Below are positions 17,785 to 27,261 of a stretch of 47,113 bases of DNA, in pieces. The notes below the pieces were generated by a model. That model was not told the DNA's origin. It saw only the letters and a list, made by a program, of their open reading frames with translations, and searched no databases. The first letter of the stretch is position 1, and the number at the start of each line of letters is the position of its first letter. Origin of the DNA: Vibrio scophthalmi LMG 19158. GTDB taxonomy: Bacteria; Pseudomonadota; Gammaproteobacteria; Enterobacterales; Vibrionaceae. Location of the stretch: positions 1 to 47,113 of the forward strand of contig NZ_AFWE01000068.1 of the NCBI RefSeq assembly GCF_000222585.1. Reading direction: 5' to 3'. Made by a program: the position numbers and the translations under genes.

Positions 17785-18690
17785 ATGAATGAACAAACCG
17801 TTAATTCAGTCGCTGTCATTGGCTTAGGTTCCATGGGGATGGGGGCTGCAAAGTCTTGTATTCGAGCTGGCCTTGATGTGTATGGGGTCGATCTCAATCC
17901 GACTGCACTTGAAGAGTTAGGTAATGCAGGTGCAAAAGCTGTCTCTACTGATGCAAATCAATTTGCACAAAAACTCGATGCTGTGCTGTTACTCGTCATT
18001 AATGCCAAGCAAGTAAAGTCTATTCTTTTTGATTCCGGACTTGCCAATAATCTAAAGCCTTACACCCCGGTGATGGTATCTGCCACCATCTCTGCCCAAG
18101 ATGCCAAAGAGATAGAAGCGGGCCTTAAAGACCATAACCTCATTATGCTAGATGCTCCTGTATCCGGCGGTGCTCTGAAAGCCGAAGCAGGTGAAATGAC
18201 AATCATGGCATCTGGTAGCATTCAAGCATTTGAAAAACTTGATCCAGTATTAAAAGCGACCGCAGGTAAAGTCTATAACATCGGCACTGAAATTGGTTTA
18301 GGTGCAACGGTGAAAATCATTCACCAACTTTTAGCGGGTGTTCATATTGCAGCAGGCGCTGAAGCAATGGCACTGGCGGCTCGCGCTAATATTCCATTAG
18401 ATCTTATGTACGACGTAGTCACTAATGCCGCGGGCAATTCATGGATGTTCGAAAACCGCATGAAGCATGTTGTAGACGGTGATTATTCACCAAAATCCAT
18501 GGTCGATATTTTCGTTAAAGACCTCAACCTCGTCACAGATACAGCGCAAGACCTTAAGTTTCCTCTTCCCTTAGCAAGCACTGCTCTCAACATGTTTACT
18601 TCTGCTAGTAATGCAGGCTTTGGTAAAGAAGATGATAGTGCTGTCATCAAAATCTTTAACGGTATTGAACTACCAGGCGTGGAGAAGTAA
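17785..18690 (+). CDS. ltnD: L-threonate dehydrogenase (beta-hydroxyacid dehydrogenase family)
   Basis: 301 aa. The NAD-binding GLGSMGMG is at 13-20. The substrate-binding signature LDAPVSGGALKAEAGEM is at about 122-138. The catalytic Lys is at 177 in GLGATVKIIHQLL. This family oxidises the C2 hydroxyl. With otnK, otnC and otnI behind it, the substrate should be L-threonate, giving 2-oxo-tetronate. It is the first gene of a tight operon, with otnK starting 2 nt after its stop. Cytoplasmic. Confidence 0.9.
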   Translation: MNEQTVNSVAVIGLGSMGMGAAKSCIRAGLDVYGVDLNPTALEELGNAGAKAVSTDANQFAQKLDAVLLLVINAKQVKSILFDSGLANNLKPYTPVMVSATISAQDAKEIEAGLKDHNLIMLDAPVSGGALKAEAGEMTIMASGSIQAFEKLDPVLKATAGKVYNIGTEIGLGATVKIIHQLLAGVHIAAGAEAMALAARANIPLDLMYDVVTNAAGNSWMFENRMKHVVDGDYSPKSMVDIFVKDLNLVTDTAQDLKFPLPLASTALNMFTSASNAGFGKEDDSAVIKIFNGIELPGVEK

Positions 18691-18692
18691 CT

Positions 18693-19949
18693 ATGTTATT
18701 AGGTGTTATTGCAGATGATTTTACTGGCGCTACCGATATAGCCGGTTTTCTCGTCGAAAATGGTATGCGAACGGTTCAGCTAAATGGTATTCCGGAAAAC
18801 AATACATCCGTTGAAGCCGATGCAGTTGTGATCAGTTTGAAATCTCGTTCATGCCCTGTTGATGAAGCTGTTTCAGACTCATTAGCCGCACTGAACTGGT
18901 TACAATCACAAGGCTGTCAGCAGTTTTATTTTAAGTACTGCTCTACATTTGATAGCACAGCAAAAGGTAATATCGGACCGGTTACGGATGCATTACTTAA
19001 GACCCTTGATGAAGACTTTACGATAGTTTGTCCTGCATTACCTGTTAATGGCCGTACCGTGTTCAATGGTCATTTATTTGTATTGGGCGAGCCACTCAAT
19101 GAGTCAGGTATGCGCAATCATCCCGTCACCCCGATGACCGATTCCAGTTTACTACGCTTAATGAATGCACAAGCCCAAGGCAAAACGGGGTTAGTGAATT
19201 ATCAAGTAGTTGAAAATGGGGCTGATGCAACAACTACGCATTTTCAAGAGTTACGCCATCAAGGCTACCGATACGCTGTTGTTGATGCGTTTAACACTGA
19301 GCATTTAGTTACGTTAGGTCAAGCTGCCAAATCATTAAAACTGGTGACTGGCGGTTCAGGTTTAGCTACCGGCATTGCTAAAAACTGGGCGAACCATTTA
19401 GCGGATCAAAGCAAAGCTAAATCTACAGGTCTTCCTACTCAAGCGAAAAGCGTCATTCTATCAGGCTCATGCTCATTGATGACGAATAAACAAGTTGCAG
19501 AATATAAGACCAAAGCTCCTCACTTTTCTGTTGATGTAGAAGCGTGTTTGAGTAACGAACATTACGCACAACAAGTCAGTGAATGGGTCCTAACTCAGCT
19601 AGACACGCCTCTTGCACCGATGGTTTATGCAACAGCCGACTCAGACAAGCTGCATGAAATTCAACAACAATATGGCGCGCAAGTTTCCAGCCAGGCGGTC
19701 GAAAAATTCTTTAGCCAATTAGCTCACCAACTTCAAGAAGCCGGTGTACGTAACTTTATCGTCGCTGGTGGCGAAACATCAGGCACAGTAACCCAAAGTT
19801 TAGGCGTACAAGGGTTTCATATCGGCCCACAGATAGCTCCTGGCGTGCCGTGGGTCAAATCGTTAGATGGTTCTTTATCTCTGGCACTGAAGTCAGGCAA
19901 CTTTGGCGATGAGCATTTCTTTGTTAAAGCGCAGGAGTTTTTTCTATGA
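18693..19949 (+). CDS. otnK: 3-oxo-tetronate kinase (four-carbon acid sugar kinase family)
   Basis: 418 aa. The opening LGVIADDFTGATDIAGFLVE is the hallmark of the four-carbon acid sugar kinase family (formerly DUF1537). A C-terminal nucleotide-binding part includes FIVAGGETSGTVTQSLG. It phosphorylates 3-oxo-tetronate to 3-oxo-tetronate 4-phosphate, the substrate of the following aldolase-type decarboxylase. It ends in a 4-nt ATGA overlap with otnC, pointing to coupled translation. Length is normal for the family. Confidence 0.9.
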   Translation: MLLGVIADDFTGATDIAGFLVENGMRTVQLNGIPENNTSVEADAVVISLKSRSCPVDEAVSDSLAALNWLQSQGCQQFYFKYCSTFDSTAKGNIGPVTDALLKTLDEDFTIVCPALPVNGRTVFNGHLFVLGEPLNESGMRNHPVTPMTDSSLLRLMNAQAQGKTGLVNYQVVENGADATTTHFQELRHQGYRYAVVDAFNTEHLVTLGQAAKSLKLVTGGSGLATGIAKNWANHLADQSKAKSTGLPTQAKSVILSGSCSLMTNKQVAEYKTKAPHFSVDVEACLSNEHYAQQVSEWVLTQLDTPLAPMVYATADSDKLHEIQQQYGAQVSSQAVEKFFSQLAHQLQEAGVRNFIVAGGETSGTVTQSLGVQGFHIGPQIAPGVPWVKSLDGSLSLALKSGNFGDEHFFVKAQEFFL

Positions 19950-20578
19950 ATGAAGAACAAATTCGCCAGCAAGTCGTGGAGTTAGCCCGTTCGATGTTCG
20001 AACGTGGCTATGCCACAGGGGGATCCGGTAACCTTTCTGTCAAGTTGCCAAATGGCCATTTTCTTGCAACACCCACAGGCTCATCATTTGGGCGTTTAGT
20101 GGCAGAAGAGCTGAGTGTCGTAGACATTGACGGTAATCTTATTTCCGGCAAGAAAGCCTCAAAAGAAGTGGCGTTTCACTTAGCCTTATATCGCAATAAT
20201 CCAAAATGTAATGCTGTCGTTCACTTACATTCGACTTATCTAACGGCATTGTCGTGTTTAAACAATCTCGACCATGATAATGCCATTAAACCCTTCACTC
20301 CTTACTACGTGATGCGCATTGGACAAATGCCCGTTATCCCATACCTAAAGCCTGGGCATCCTCAAATTGCCCAAGAACTAGGTAAACGAGCTGCTGACTA
20401 TCGTGCGTTTTTACTCGCAAACCATGGCCCAGTGATCACCGGTGTGGATTTAGAAGATGCCATTGATAACGCTGAAGAGTTGGAGGAAACCGCTAAATTA
20501 ATGTTTTTATTAAAAAATAATTCAATCAGGTACTTAACTAAAGATGAAGTTGCTGAATTATCAGGGAGTGGCAAATAA
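19946..20578 (+). CDS. otnC: 3-oxo-tetronate 4-phosphate decarboxylase (class II aldolase fold)
   Basis: 210 aa. A class II aldolase/adducin fold with TGGSGNLSVKLP (phosphate-binding), a Glu in ASKEVAFHLALY, HLHSTYLTAL with the zinc-binding His-x-His, and a later LLANHGPV with the third His. In this cluster it converts 3-oxo-tetronate 4-phosphate to dihydroxyacetone phosphate and CO2, which enters glycolysis. It overlaps otnK by 4 nt and otnI by 1 nt (TAATG). Confidence 0.9.
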   Translation: MNEEQIRQQVVELARSMFERGYATGGSGNLSVKLPNGHFLATPTGSSFGRLVAEELSVVDIDGNLISGKKASKEVAFHLALYRNNPKCNAVVHLHSTYLTALSCLNNLDHDNAIKPFTPYYVMRIGQMPVIPYLKPGHPQIAQELGKRAADYRAFLLANHGPVITGVDLEDAIDNAEELEETAKLMFLLKNNSIRYLTKDEVAELSGSGK

Positions 20579-21354
20579 TGGCTAAATTCGCAGCAAACTT
20601 AACCATGCTTTTTAACGAAGTGGATTTTCTCGAGCGCTTTGAGCAAGCACATCAATGTGGATTTAAAGCCGTAGAATACCTCTTCCCTTACGCGTATGAG
20701 CCGAAAGTGTTAGCGGATAAGCTCTCTCAATACGGGTTTGAACAAGCACTATTTAACATGCCTCCCGGTGATTGGGATGCAGGAGAACGAGGCTTTGCCG
20801 CTATCCCAGGACGTGAAGAAGAGTTCAAACAAAGCGTAGAAACTGCATTGTTATATGCCCAAGCGCTTAATTGTAAAAAAGTCCATGCGATGTCTGGCAT
20901 TGTGGATGCAAAGTTCACTCGCCAACAACACGTTGAAACCTTCATCAATAATATCCGTTATGCGGCAGATAAATTCGCCAAGTATGACATTGAGCTGTTG
21001 ATAGAACCGTTAAACAACCGCGATGTACCAGACTATTTCATCGCACATCAACGCGAAGCTGTTGAATTAATCAAACAAGTTGAACGACCAAATGTAAGGC
21101 TGCAGTTTGATCTTTATCACGCGCAAATTATGGACGGGGATTTAACCGTAATGATCCGCGATCTGGCTGATTACATTGGTCACGTTCAAATAGCCTCAGT
21201 ACCCCTGCGCCATGAACCATCTGAAGGCGAAATCAACTATCCATATATCTTTGAACAACTCGACCTGGCGGGCTACCAAGGTTGGATGGGTTGTGAATAC
21301 AAACCAAAACAAAGCACAAAAGAAGGCCTTGTTTGGGCTAAAAACTATTTATAA
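20578..21354 (+). CDS. otnI: 2-oxo-tetronate isomerase (hydroxypyruvate isomerase-like)
   Basis: 258 aa TIM-barrel protein of the xylose-isomerase-like/hydroxypyruvate isomerase family. Metal-ligand segments include LLIEPLNNRDVPDYF, VRLQFDLYHAQIMDGD, HVQIASVPLRHEPSEGEI and GCEYKP. It interconverts 2-oxo- and 3-oxo-tetronate, linking the dehydrogenase product to the kinase. It could be annotated as hydroxypyruvate isomerase on similarity alone; the operon decides in favour of OtnI. Confidence 0.88.
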   Translation: MAKFAANLTMLFNEVDFLERFEQAHQCGFKAVEYLFPYAYEPKVLADKLSQYGFEQALFNMPPGDWDAGERGFAAIPGREEEFKQSVETALLYAQALNCKKVHAMSGIVDAKFTRQQHVETFINNIRYAADKFAKYDIELLIEPLNNRDVPDYFIAHQREAVELIKQVERPNVRLQFDLYHAQIMDGDLTVMIRDLADYIGHVQIASVPLRHEPSEGEINYPYIFEQLDLAGYQGWMGCEYKPKQSTKEGLVWAKNYL

Positions 21355-21368
21355 ATGGACCTTGCAAG

Positions 21369-21390
21369 AGCGGTCAATTCATTGACCGCT
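21369..21390 (+). promoter_or_regulatory. perfect palindrome in the otnI-denD gap
   Basis: AGCGGTCAAT (21369-21378) and ATTGACCGCT (21381-21390) are exact inverted repeats separated by TC, 14 bp after the otnI stop. No U-run follows, so it is not a standard terminator. It could be an mRNA processing or stability hairpin that sets different expression of the two operon halves, or a protein-binding site. Confidence 0.55.
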
Positions 21391-21425
21391 TCTATAAACA
21401 CAGTGTTATAAAAAAGGATTATATA

Positions 21426-22394
21426 ATGAACATCATTATTACTGGCGGTGCTGGTTTCCTTGGCAGCATGCTAACTCACGCCCTACTGCGCGACTATCCA
21501 CAAATTAAATCACTAAAAGTTGTTGATCAAATTGCCCTAGCAAGTTCAGCAATACATGATCCCCGAGTCGAATCTATCGTTGCGGATATTACAGATCCAA
21601 ATGAAGTTAAGACATTGATCAATGCAAATACAACGCATGTTTTCCATTTGGCAGCGATAGTCTCAAGTCATGCTGAAGAAGACTTTGATCTTGGGATTAA
21701 AGTGAACCTAACAGCAACACAATTGCTCTTAGAACAATGCCGACAAGTAAATCCATCTATCCGTTTTGTCTTCTCTAGCTCCCTAGCGGTTTTTGGCGGA
21801 ACTCTTCCATCTCGCATAGAGCCAATGACTGCAACTCAACCTAGCTCGTCATATGGCACTCAAAAAGCTATCTGTGAGTTATTGGTCAATGATTTTGGTC
21901 GAAAAGGACTAGTCGATGCTATCACTGTGCGTTTACCAACAATATGTATCCGTCCAGGCTCTCCAAATAAAGCGGCCTCATCATTTGTGAGTGGAATCAT
22001 CCGCGAGCCATTGAAAGGCGAAAAGTCAAATTGTCCTGTAAATATAGATCTACCTTTATGGATATCGAGCCCTAAAACGGTCATTGATAACATCATTCAT
22101 GCAAGCCAATTAAAAGCGGGATCTATAAAAGGTTTTCGTACTTTTAACCTTCCAGGGATACAAGTGACTCCTGAACTAATGCTAAATGTTATGGCTAAAA
22201 CAGCAGGAGAGAATCGAGCTAAGTTAGTAACGTTCGAACCAGATTCAGCCATCGCTCGAATAGTGGCTAGTTGGCCTCAATCATTCAACAATAATGCAGA
22301 ACTTGCTTTAGGTTTTAAAGTTGACGATAACTTTGAATCTATTATTCAGGCTTATTTAAGCCAATACCCAATTCTTGAAATGGAGGCTGTCTAA
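21426..22394 (+). CDS. denD: D-erythronate dehydrogenase (extended SDR family)
   Basis: 322 aa. The Rossmann motif IITGGAGFLGS is at the N-terminus, a Ser lies in FSSSLAVFG, and YGTQKAICE carries the catalytic Tyr-x3-Lys. NAD-dependent epimerase/dehydratase relatives beside otn genes oxidise D-erythronate to 2-oxo-tetronate, feeding the same isomerase-kinase-decarboxylase route as LtnD. General epimerase annotation is the alternative. A good ribosome binding site (AAAAAGGAT) precedes the start. The stop overlaps the permease start by 1 nt. Confidence 0.82.
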   Translation: MNIIITGGAGFLGSMLTHALLRDYPQIKSLKVVDQIALASSAIHDPRVESIVADITDPNEVKTLINANTTHVFHLAAIVSSHAEEDFDLGIKVNLTATQLLLEQCRQVNPSIRFVFSSSLAVFGGTLPSRIEPMTATQPSSSYGTQKAICELLVNDFGRKGLVDAITVRLPTICIRPGSPNKAASSFVSGIIREPLKGEKSNCPVNIDLPLWISSPKTVIDNIIHASQLKAGSIKGFRTFNLPGIQVTPELMLNVMAKTAGENRAKLVTFEPDSAIARIVASWPQSFNNNAELALGFKVDDNFESIIQAYLSQYPILEMEAV

Positions 22395-23899
22395 TGTTAC
22401 CAACTTCTGTTATTGGCTTAATTGTCGCAGTTTTTGTTTTGATTTTCCTAGTTCTAAGAACTCGAGTACACGTCCTTATCGCAATGCTAATCGCGGCGTG
22501 TATTGCAGGCTTGATTGGAGGACTTAGCGTTGACGACACCATGTCGGCTATAAGTAGTGGATTTGGAGGTACCTTAGGTGGCATAGGTATAGTTATCGGA
22601 CTAGGTGTCATGATGGGCGCAATTCTAGAAACATCTGGAGCTGGTGAATCAATCGCTTATCATTTCATCAAATGGCTAGGTAAGAAAAAGGAAGAAACAG
22701 CTCTTGCAATCACTGGTTATATTGTCAGCATTCCGGTATTTGTTGATAGCGCACTGATTATTCTATTCCCAATTGCTAAATCTCTGGCTAAAACATCCAA
22801 TCGTTCCATTCTAACTTTAACTGTGGCATTGGCCGGGGGCTTAGTTGTAGCCCATCACTGTATTCCCCCGACACCCGGTCCATTAGGCGTTGCAAGTATT
22901 TTTGGTGTCGATATAGCTTCGATGCTAGGTCTTGGCCTTCTTGTCGCTTTACCATCGGTATTTGGCATTGTGCTTTATGCTCGCTGGCTTGAAAATCATT
23001 TCCCTGAATATATGACGCCTCCTAGTCTGACAAATGAAACTAACGATCTAAGAAAAGTTCACGATGATTATATGGCATCTAAAGAATCAAAAAATTTACC
23101 ATCATTAACTTATTCTATTATGCCAATCGTCGTACCTATCCTGCTAATTTTGATAAATTCTTTAGTCGGTCTTGCTGAAACACAATTTGGTTTAGAAGGA
23201 TTATCTCAAAGCGCTTTGGGCGCAACCATAAAGTTTTTAGGGAATCCGATGGTCGCCTTATCAATCAGTACATTATTGGCGATATATACACTGACACCTT
23301 ATTTAGATAAAGAGACGACAACCAACAAACTAGAAGAAGGCATTTCCACGGCTGGTATCATTTTGTTGGTAACTGGAGCTGGTGGTGCTCTTGGTGGAGT
23401 CTTACGCGAATCTGGTGCTGGTGCTGAAATAGCAAACCAGATAGCCGCAATGTCGATATCACCGATAATGATCCCATTTATAATTGCGACTCTGGTTCGA
23501 GTGATTCAAGGTAGCGGAACCGTATCAATGATCACCGCGGCCTCGATCTCTGCCCCTGTACTAGCTGAAATACAAGGCGTAAACATGTTGTTCGCCGCTT
23601 CAGCAGCAACTATGGGTAGCCTGTTTGCTGGCTATTTCAACGACAGCTTATTCCATATTGTAAATCGATTAATGGGTGTAACAGAAGTACGTAAGCAATT
23701 GGTAATTTGGACCATTCCAACAACGATCGCTTGGTCAATTGGCGGAGCATTGATCATGACCCTAAATTTACTTATAGGCACTCATGGAAGTTGGTTTGAT
23801 CCTGTGATTCCTTTGTTATTTTTAGCAGGATGCTGTTACTTTGTTAAATCACAAAATCGCCTTCGAGCACAAGAAGTACTTCTACATAAATCTGTTTAA
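22394..23899 (+). CDS. GntP-family permease for four-carbon sugar acids
   Basis: 501 aa and strongly hydrophobic, with roughly 12-14 membrane segments and the glycine-rich stretches typical of the GntP (gluconate:H+ symporter) family. These include GLGVMMGAILETSGAGESIA, HHCIPPTPGPLGVA and the repeated LRESGAGAEIANQI. It is translationally coupled to denD. In this operon the cargo should be L-threonate and/or D-erythronate rather than gluconate. Inner membrane. Confidence 0.87.
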   Translation: MLPTSVIGLIVAVFVLIFLVLRTRVHVLIAMLIAACIAGLIGGLSVDDTMSAISSGFGGTLGGIGIVIGLGVMMGAILETSGAGESIAYHFIKWLGKKKEETALAITGYIVSIPVFVDSALIILFPIAKSLAKTSNRSILTLTVALAGGLVVAHHCIPPTPGPLGVASIFGVDIASMLGLGLLVALPSVFGIVLYARWLENHFPEYMTPPSLTNETNDLRKVHDDYMASKESKNLPSLTYSIMPIVVPILLILINSLVGLAETQFGLEGLSQSALGATIKFLGNPMVALSISTLLAIYTLTPYLDKETTTNKLEEGISTAGIILLVTGAGGALGGVLRESGAGAEIANQIAAMSISPIMIPFIIATLVRVIQGSGTVSMITAASISAPVLAEIQGVNMLFAASAATMGSLFAGYFNDSLFHIVNRLMGVTEVRKQLVIWTIPTTIAWSIGGALIMTLNLLIGTHGSWFDPVIPLLFLAGCCYFVKSQNRLRAQEVLLHKSV

Positions 23900-24077
23900 A
23901 ACAGTATTACTTTTAAACGCTATATTCTGTGACTCATAAAATGCTAATACTTAGGGCTTTATGACTTCGCATTTAGCTTATATTAATGCCTATACTAGTC
24001 ATTTTCGACAACTAAGGAACTAATGCCTATAGTAAGACTAGTACCCGGCAATTACTACCTTAGCTATGCCAGCAAAA

Positions 24078-24121
24078 AATAAAACAGCCTCGTCATTCAA
24101 TTATGAAGAGGCTGTTTTATT
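24078..24121. terminator. bidirectional terminator between gntP-type gene and ttrA
   Basis: A 14-bp perfect stem (24078-24091 with 24108-24121) closes a 16-nt loop. On the minus strand the stem is followed by a T-rich tract (TTTTATTTTTT spanning its end), giving a strong stop for ttrBCA. On the plus strand GCTGTTTTATT gives a weaker stop for the four-carbon acid sugar operon. Confidence 0.85.
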
Positions 24122-24151
24122 AAATCTTCGAAAAGTAAGTTTACTTAAACG

Positions 24152-27100
24152 CTACACTTTCCTAATTTTGGCTGGAATTGATTGGCGTACCGCAGCACCA
24201 ACTACCCAATCGAGCACTACACCATTGCCATCTCGAGTTGGATCTATCAAACCAATATCGTTAATGTTTACCCCATCTTGACCGTTTATTTTCACTGGTT
24301 GCTGCATGTCGCCAATCCAGTGTGCGCGTTCACCAAGTTCAGTGTGGCCAAAGCCATGTTCAAAACCAAGCGTGCCTCGTCTGATCCCAGAGACCACCAT
24401 CGCCAACGCTGTGGTACTTGCAGTTGGCGTTTCAATAACAAACTGATCACCGGTTCGAATACCAGCATCCTTAGCGTCATTTGGATGAATGTAAACTGGG
24501 TTCACCCCTTTAATCGAATTTAGACGAGGCGATAAATTGGATACCGCGCTATGAATATTCGATTTGAAGTTAGTCAAACTAAACGGCCAATCTGCTTTGG
24601 GATATTGAGTATCCAATGGTGTACCGTCTGAGAGCTTTTGTGGATACCACGTTGGGCAACCGCTGTAAAACTCGCCTGTCATAGTATTTTTTGCACTACC
24701 TACACGTTCGTTCCAAATCGCAACAGGCCGAGTCCATTTATACTTCATCTGCTCACCTTGGTAAGCCTCAGTTGCATTCTCAAAGCGGCCACCACGAGCA
24801 AAAATGTACGCCACACGCTTCATCTCATCGGGTGTCAGTACTTTTTGCATACTTGGCATGAGGCGCTCTAGACCAGACCACGCGATATCTTCTGCACTCA
24901 CTTCTGGAACACCACCTTTGATGTAAGCCAAGTTGGCCGCAGAACGAAGATAGAAATCTTCCGCGCTATGAATGCCATGCCACTGCCCTTGAGCATCTTT
25001 AATGGCTTGGTCGCCAAAGCCGCCAAGTTGCATCTTCTTCGCGACATCAATTAAGAAGTTTTCTAAGCAAACACTGCGACCATCAGCGGTCTTATCAGTG
25101 CGTGCTTCTACAATCGGCCAGCGAGCCGTCACAGTTTTCACCGGAACATCATGCCAAGGTGTTGCCATCCCCCAGCTCTCATAGGTCACCGTATCCGGCA
25201 CGATGTAATCCGATAGCGCTGTGGTTTCATTGATGAATGCGTCAATCGAAACGATCAAACCAAGCTGTTTCGGGTCTTTCAGCTTGTCTTCCAACAACGT
25301 TTTTAAGCCTGGAACCCCATAGATTGGGTTCGCCATATGGTTAACCCACACCTTCACACGGTATGGATAACCATCAATGGCCGCAGATAGATGTTCCGTT
25401 AATAACGGCGCCGCAAACGGATACCAAGGCGCGCGAGTTGGATAAGGTGATTCACCCACAGCCACTCGACGTTTATATTCACTGGTCTTTTGATACGGGA
25501 ATTTACTGCGGGAAAGGAATACGCCTTTTGGTGCAACTTTCCCTGCAAATTTGGTGAAGTCATAACGCGGGCCCGCAGCTGAGGTTGGGTATCCACCTGC
25601 TTTCGCCATCGCGCCACCTTTCATGTTGATGTTACCAATTAAGGCATTGAGCATCATGATGGTAAAGGCATTGTAGAAACCGTTAGTGTGCATATTGCCA
25701 CCGTGGGTATCAACGACCGCTTTGGTGCCATGACTGGTGAAACGTTTTGCCAGCGCAATGATTTGATCAACAGGAACTTCACATTGCTCACTGTAGAAGT
25801 TCAAATCGTACTTAAACGCTTCTTCTTTTAAACACAGCAGCGACGACTTCACTCGAACAGAACCAGACGCAAGTTGCACGTATCGGTCTACGAACAATTC
25901 GGCGGCGCCCATTTGGCTATGCACACCGAACTCACCACTTTGCGCATCAACAATCACGTACGGATCGCTTTCCGATAGCACTTCGCCGTCAAAAGGCATT
26001 CCCATCTCCGACGCACGTAAGAAAGCGCCATGGCGAGGATGCGTCTCATCGCTGATCACCAGATGCGTCGCGTTACACCAATGTGCCGTGCCCGCTTGTT
26101 GCATCGCATTGACACCTGGTTGAGCTAGGAATGTTTTGTTGTAGCGCTCGTTTTCAAGGATCCATTGGATCATGCCCAACACCAAAGCTGAATCGCTGCC
26201 CGGTTTGATTGGCATCCAATGGTTGGTATCACCGGCGGCAAGGCTGGATGAACCAGCCGGCAGGCTTGGCGTAATGATTGTGTATTCTAACTTGCCTTCC
26301 GTACGCGCCTTTGCAAGCTGACGTGATTGACGCTTAAATGGATTACCCGCTTGCGCTGGCGACATACCGATAAAGATAATGTATTCCGCGTTATCAAAAT
26401 CTGGCTTTAAGTGCGCGTTCTTATCCAAATCATTCATGAACGCGCCGCTACCCGCACGGAATGCATAACCACAATAAGAACCATGGTGGCCAAAGTTGCG
26501 AGTACCAAAGCTATTGAACGCGAAACGTTTAAAGATATCGTCACGTCCTTCGTTGCCGGCATTTGTCATCAGCAGTTGGTTCGCTTTTGGGCCATATTCT
26601 GGGTTTTGTGGATCGACTGGAGTAGTCAAATCACGAATGTCTTTGAGGCCTTCAACATAGCCTTCGCCAAATAAATCGCCGCCATTCACCACTTCATCAA
26701 CCAGCTGTTCGTAGCTGATCGGCACCCATCTTCCTTCACCACGCTTGCCGACACGCTTAAGCGGCTGAGTGATCCGATAAGGGCTATTGCGAATTTCCAG
26801 CATGCCATTACCACGAGCACAGGCGGTAGAACGCCCTTCTAACCCTGCTTCCCCAGCCATGCCCAAATATGCCTTTTTAACGGGAGTTTCGAACGGAATG
26901 TGCTGATGATGGGAAAGAGGATGGTAAGGGTTACCGACAATACGTAAAATCTCATCGTTACGATTATCAATACGCACACGCAAGCCACACAGACTCCAAC
27001 AACCAAAACACATCGATGGAGCAACACGTTGATTCGTGTTTGGAATAAGGTTGCCTTGTTGATTCACTTTGTATTCTGGTTCTAACGAGTTGCCATGGTG

Positions 27101-27244
27101 AATGTCACGTGTCTTTACGCCTGCGGTGCCGTGAACAGCCCCATCAACCATGTGTTTGGTGGTGGTTGCATACCCAGCAGCAAAGGCGCCAAGCCCTCCA
27201 ACTGCAAGCCCTGATTTCAATAACTGACGGCGTTTATTATCCAT
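24152..27244 (-). CDS. ttrA: tetrathionate reductase catalytic subunit
   Basis: 1030 aa molybdopterin oxidoreductase. A twin-arginine signal opens the protein (NKRRQLLKSG, then a hydrophobic stretch), so it acts in the periplasm. Iron-sulfur ligands are Cys 79, 82, 86 and 142 (CFGCWSLC...STACARG). A Cys at 258 (HGSYCGYAFR) is the likely molybdenum ligand. Length and motif spacing match TtrA, which reduces tetrathionate to thiosulfate. It is last of ttrB-ttrC-ttrA, 17 bp after ttrC, and followed by a strong terminator. Related PhsA/ArrA enzymes are possible, but the TtrSR pair next door settles the call. Confidence 0.92.
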   Translation of the reverse strand: MDNKRRQLLKSGLAVGGLGAFAAGYATTTKHMVDGAVHGTAGVKTRDIHHGNSLEPEYKVNQQGNLIPNTNQRVAPSMCFGCWSLCGLRVRIDNRNDEILRIVGNPYHPLSHHQHIPFETPVKKAYLGMAGEAGLEGRSTACARGNGMLEIRNSPYRITQPLKRVGKRGEGRWVPISYEQLVDEVVNGGDLFGEGYVEGLKDIRDLTTPVDPQNPEYGPKANQLLMTNAGNEGRDDIFKRFAFNSFGTRNFGHHGSYCGYAFRAGSGAFMNDLDKNAHLKPDFDNAEYIIFIGMSPAQAGNPFKRQSRQLAKARTEGKLEYTIITPSLPAGSSSLAAGDTNHWMPIKPGSDSALVLGMIQWILENERYNKTFLAQPGVNAMQQAGTAHWCNATHLVISDETHPRHGAFLRASEMGMPFDGEVLSESDPYVIVDAQSGEFGVHSQMGAAELFVDRYVQLASGSVRVKSSLLCLKEEAFKYDLNFYSEQCEVPVDQIIALAKRFTSHGTKAVVDTHGGNMHTNGFYNAFTIMMLNALIGNINMKGGAMAKAGGYPTSAAGPRYDFTKFAGKVAPKGVFLSRSKFPYQKTSEYKRRVAVGESPYPTRAPWYPFAAPLLTEHLSAAIDGYPYRVKVWVNHMANPIYGVPGLKTLLEDKLKDPKQLGLIVSIDAFINETTALSDYIVPDTVTYESWGMATPWHDVPVKTVTARWPIVEARTDKTADGRSVCLENFLIDVAKKMQLGGFGDQAIKDAQGQWHGIHSAEDFYLRSAANLAYIKGGVPEVSAEDIAWSGLERLMPSMQKVLTPDEMKRVAYIFARGGRFENATEAYQGEQMKYKWTRPVAIWNERVGSAKNTMTGEFYSGCPTWYPQKLSDGTPLDTQYPKADWPFSLTNFKSNIHSAVSNLSPRLNSIKGVNPVYIHPNDAKDAGIRTGDQFVIETPTASTTALAMVVSGIRRGTLGFEHGFGHTELGERAHWIGDMQQPVKINGQDGVNINDIGLIDPTRDGNGVVLDWVVGAAVRQSIPAKIRKV

Positions 27245-27261
27245 AATGAAATCCTCTTAAA

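Noticed and set aside
23984-24031. Direct repeat TAATGCCTATA (twice, 37 bp apart) after the GntP permease gene
   Set aside because: Short and in AT-rich intergenic DNA; no inverted ends, transposase or target duplication, so a mobile element cannot be supported.
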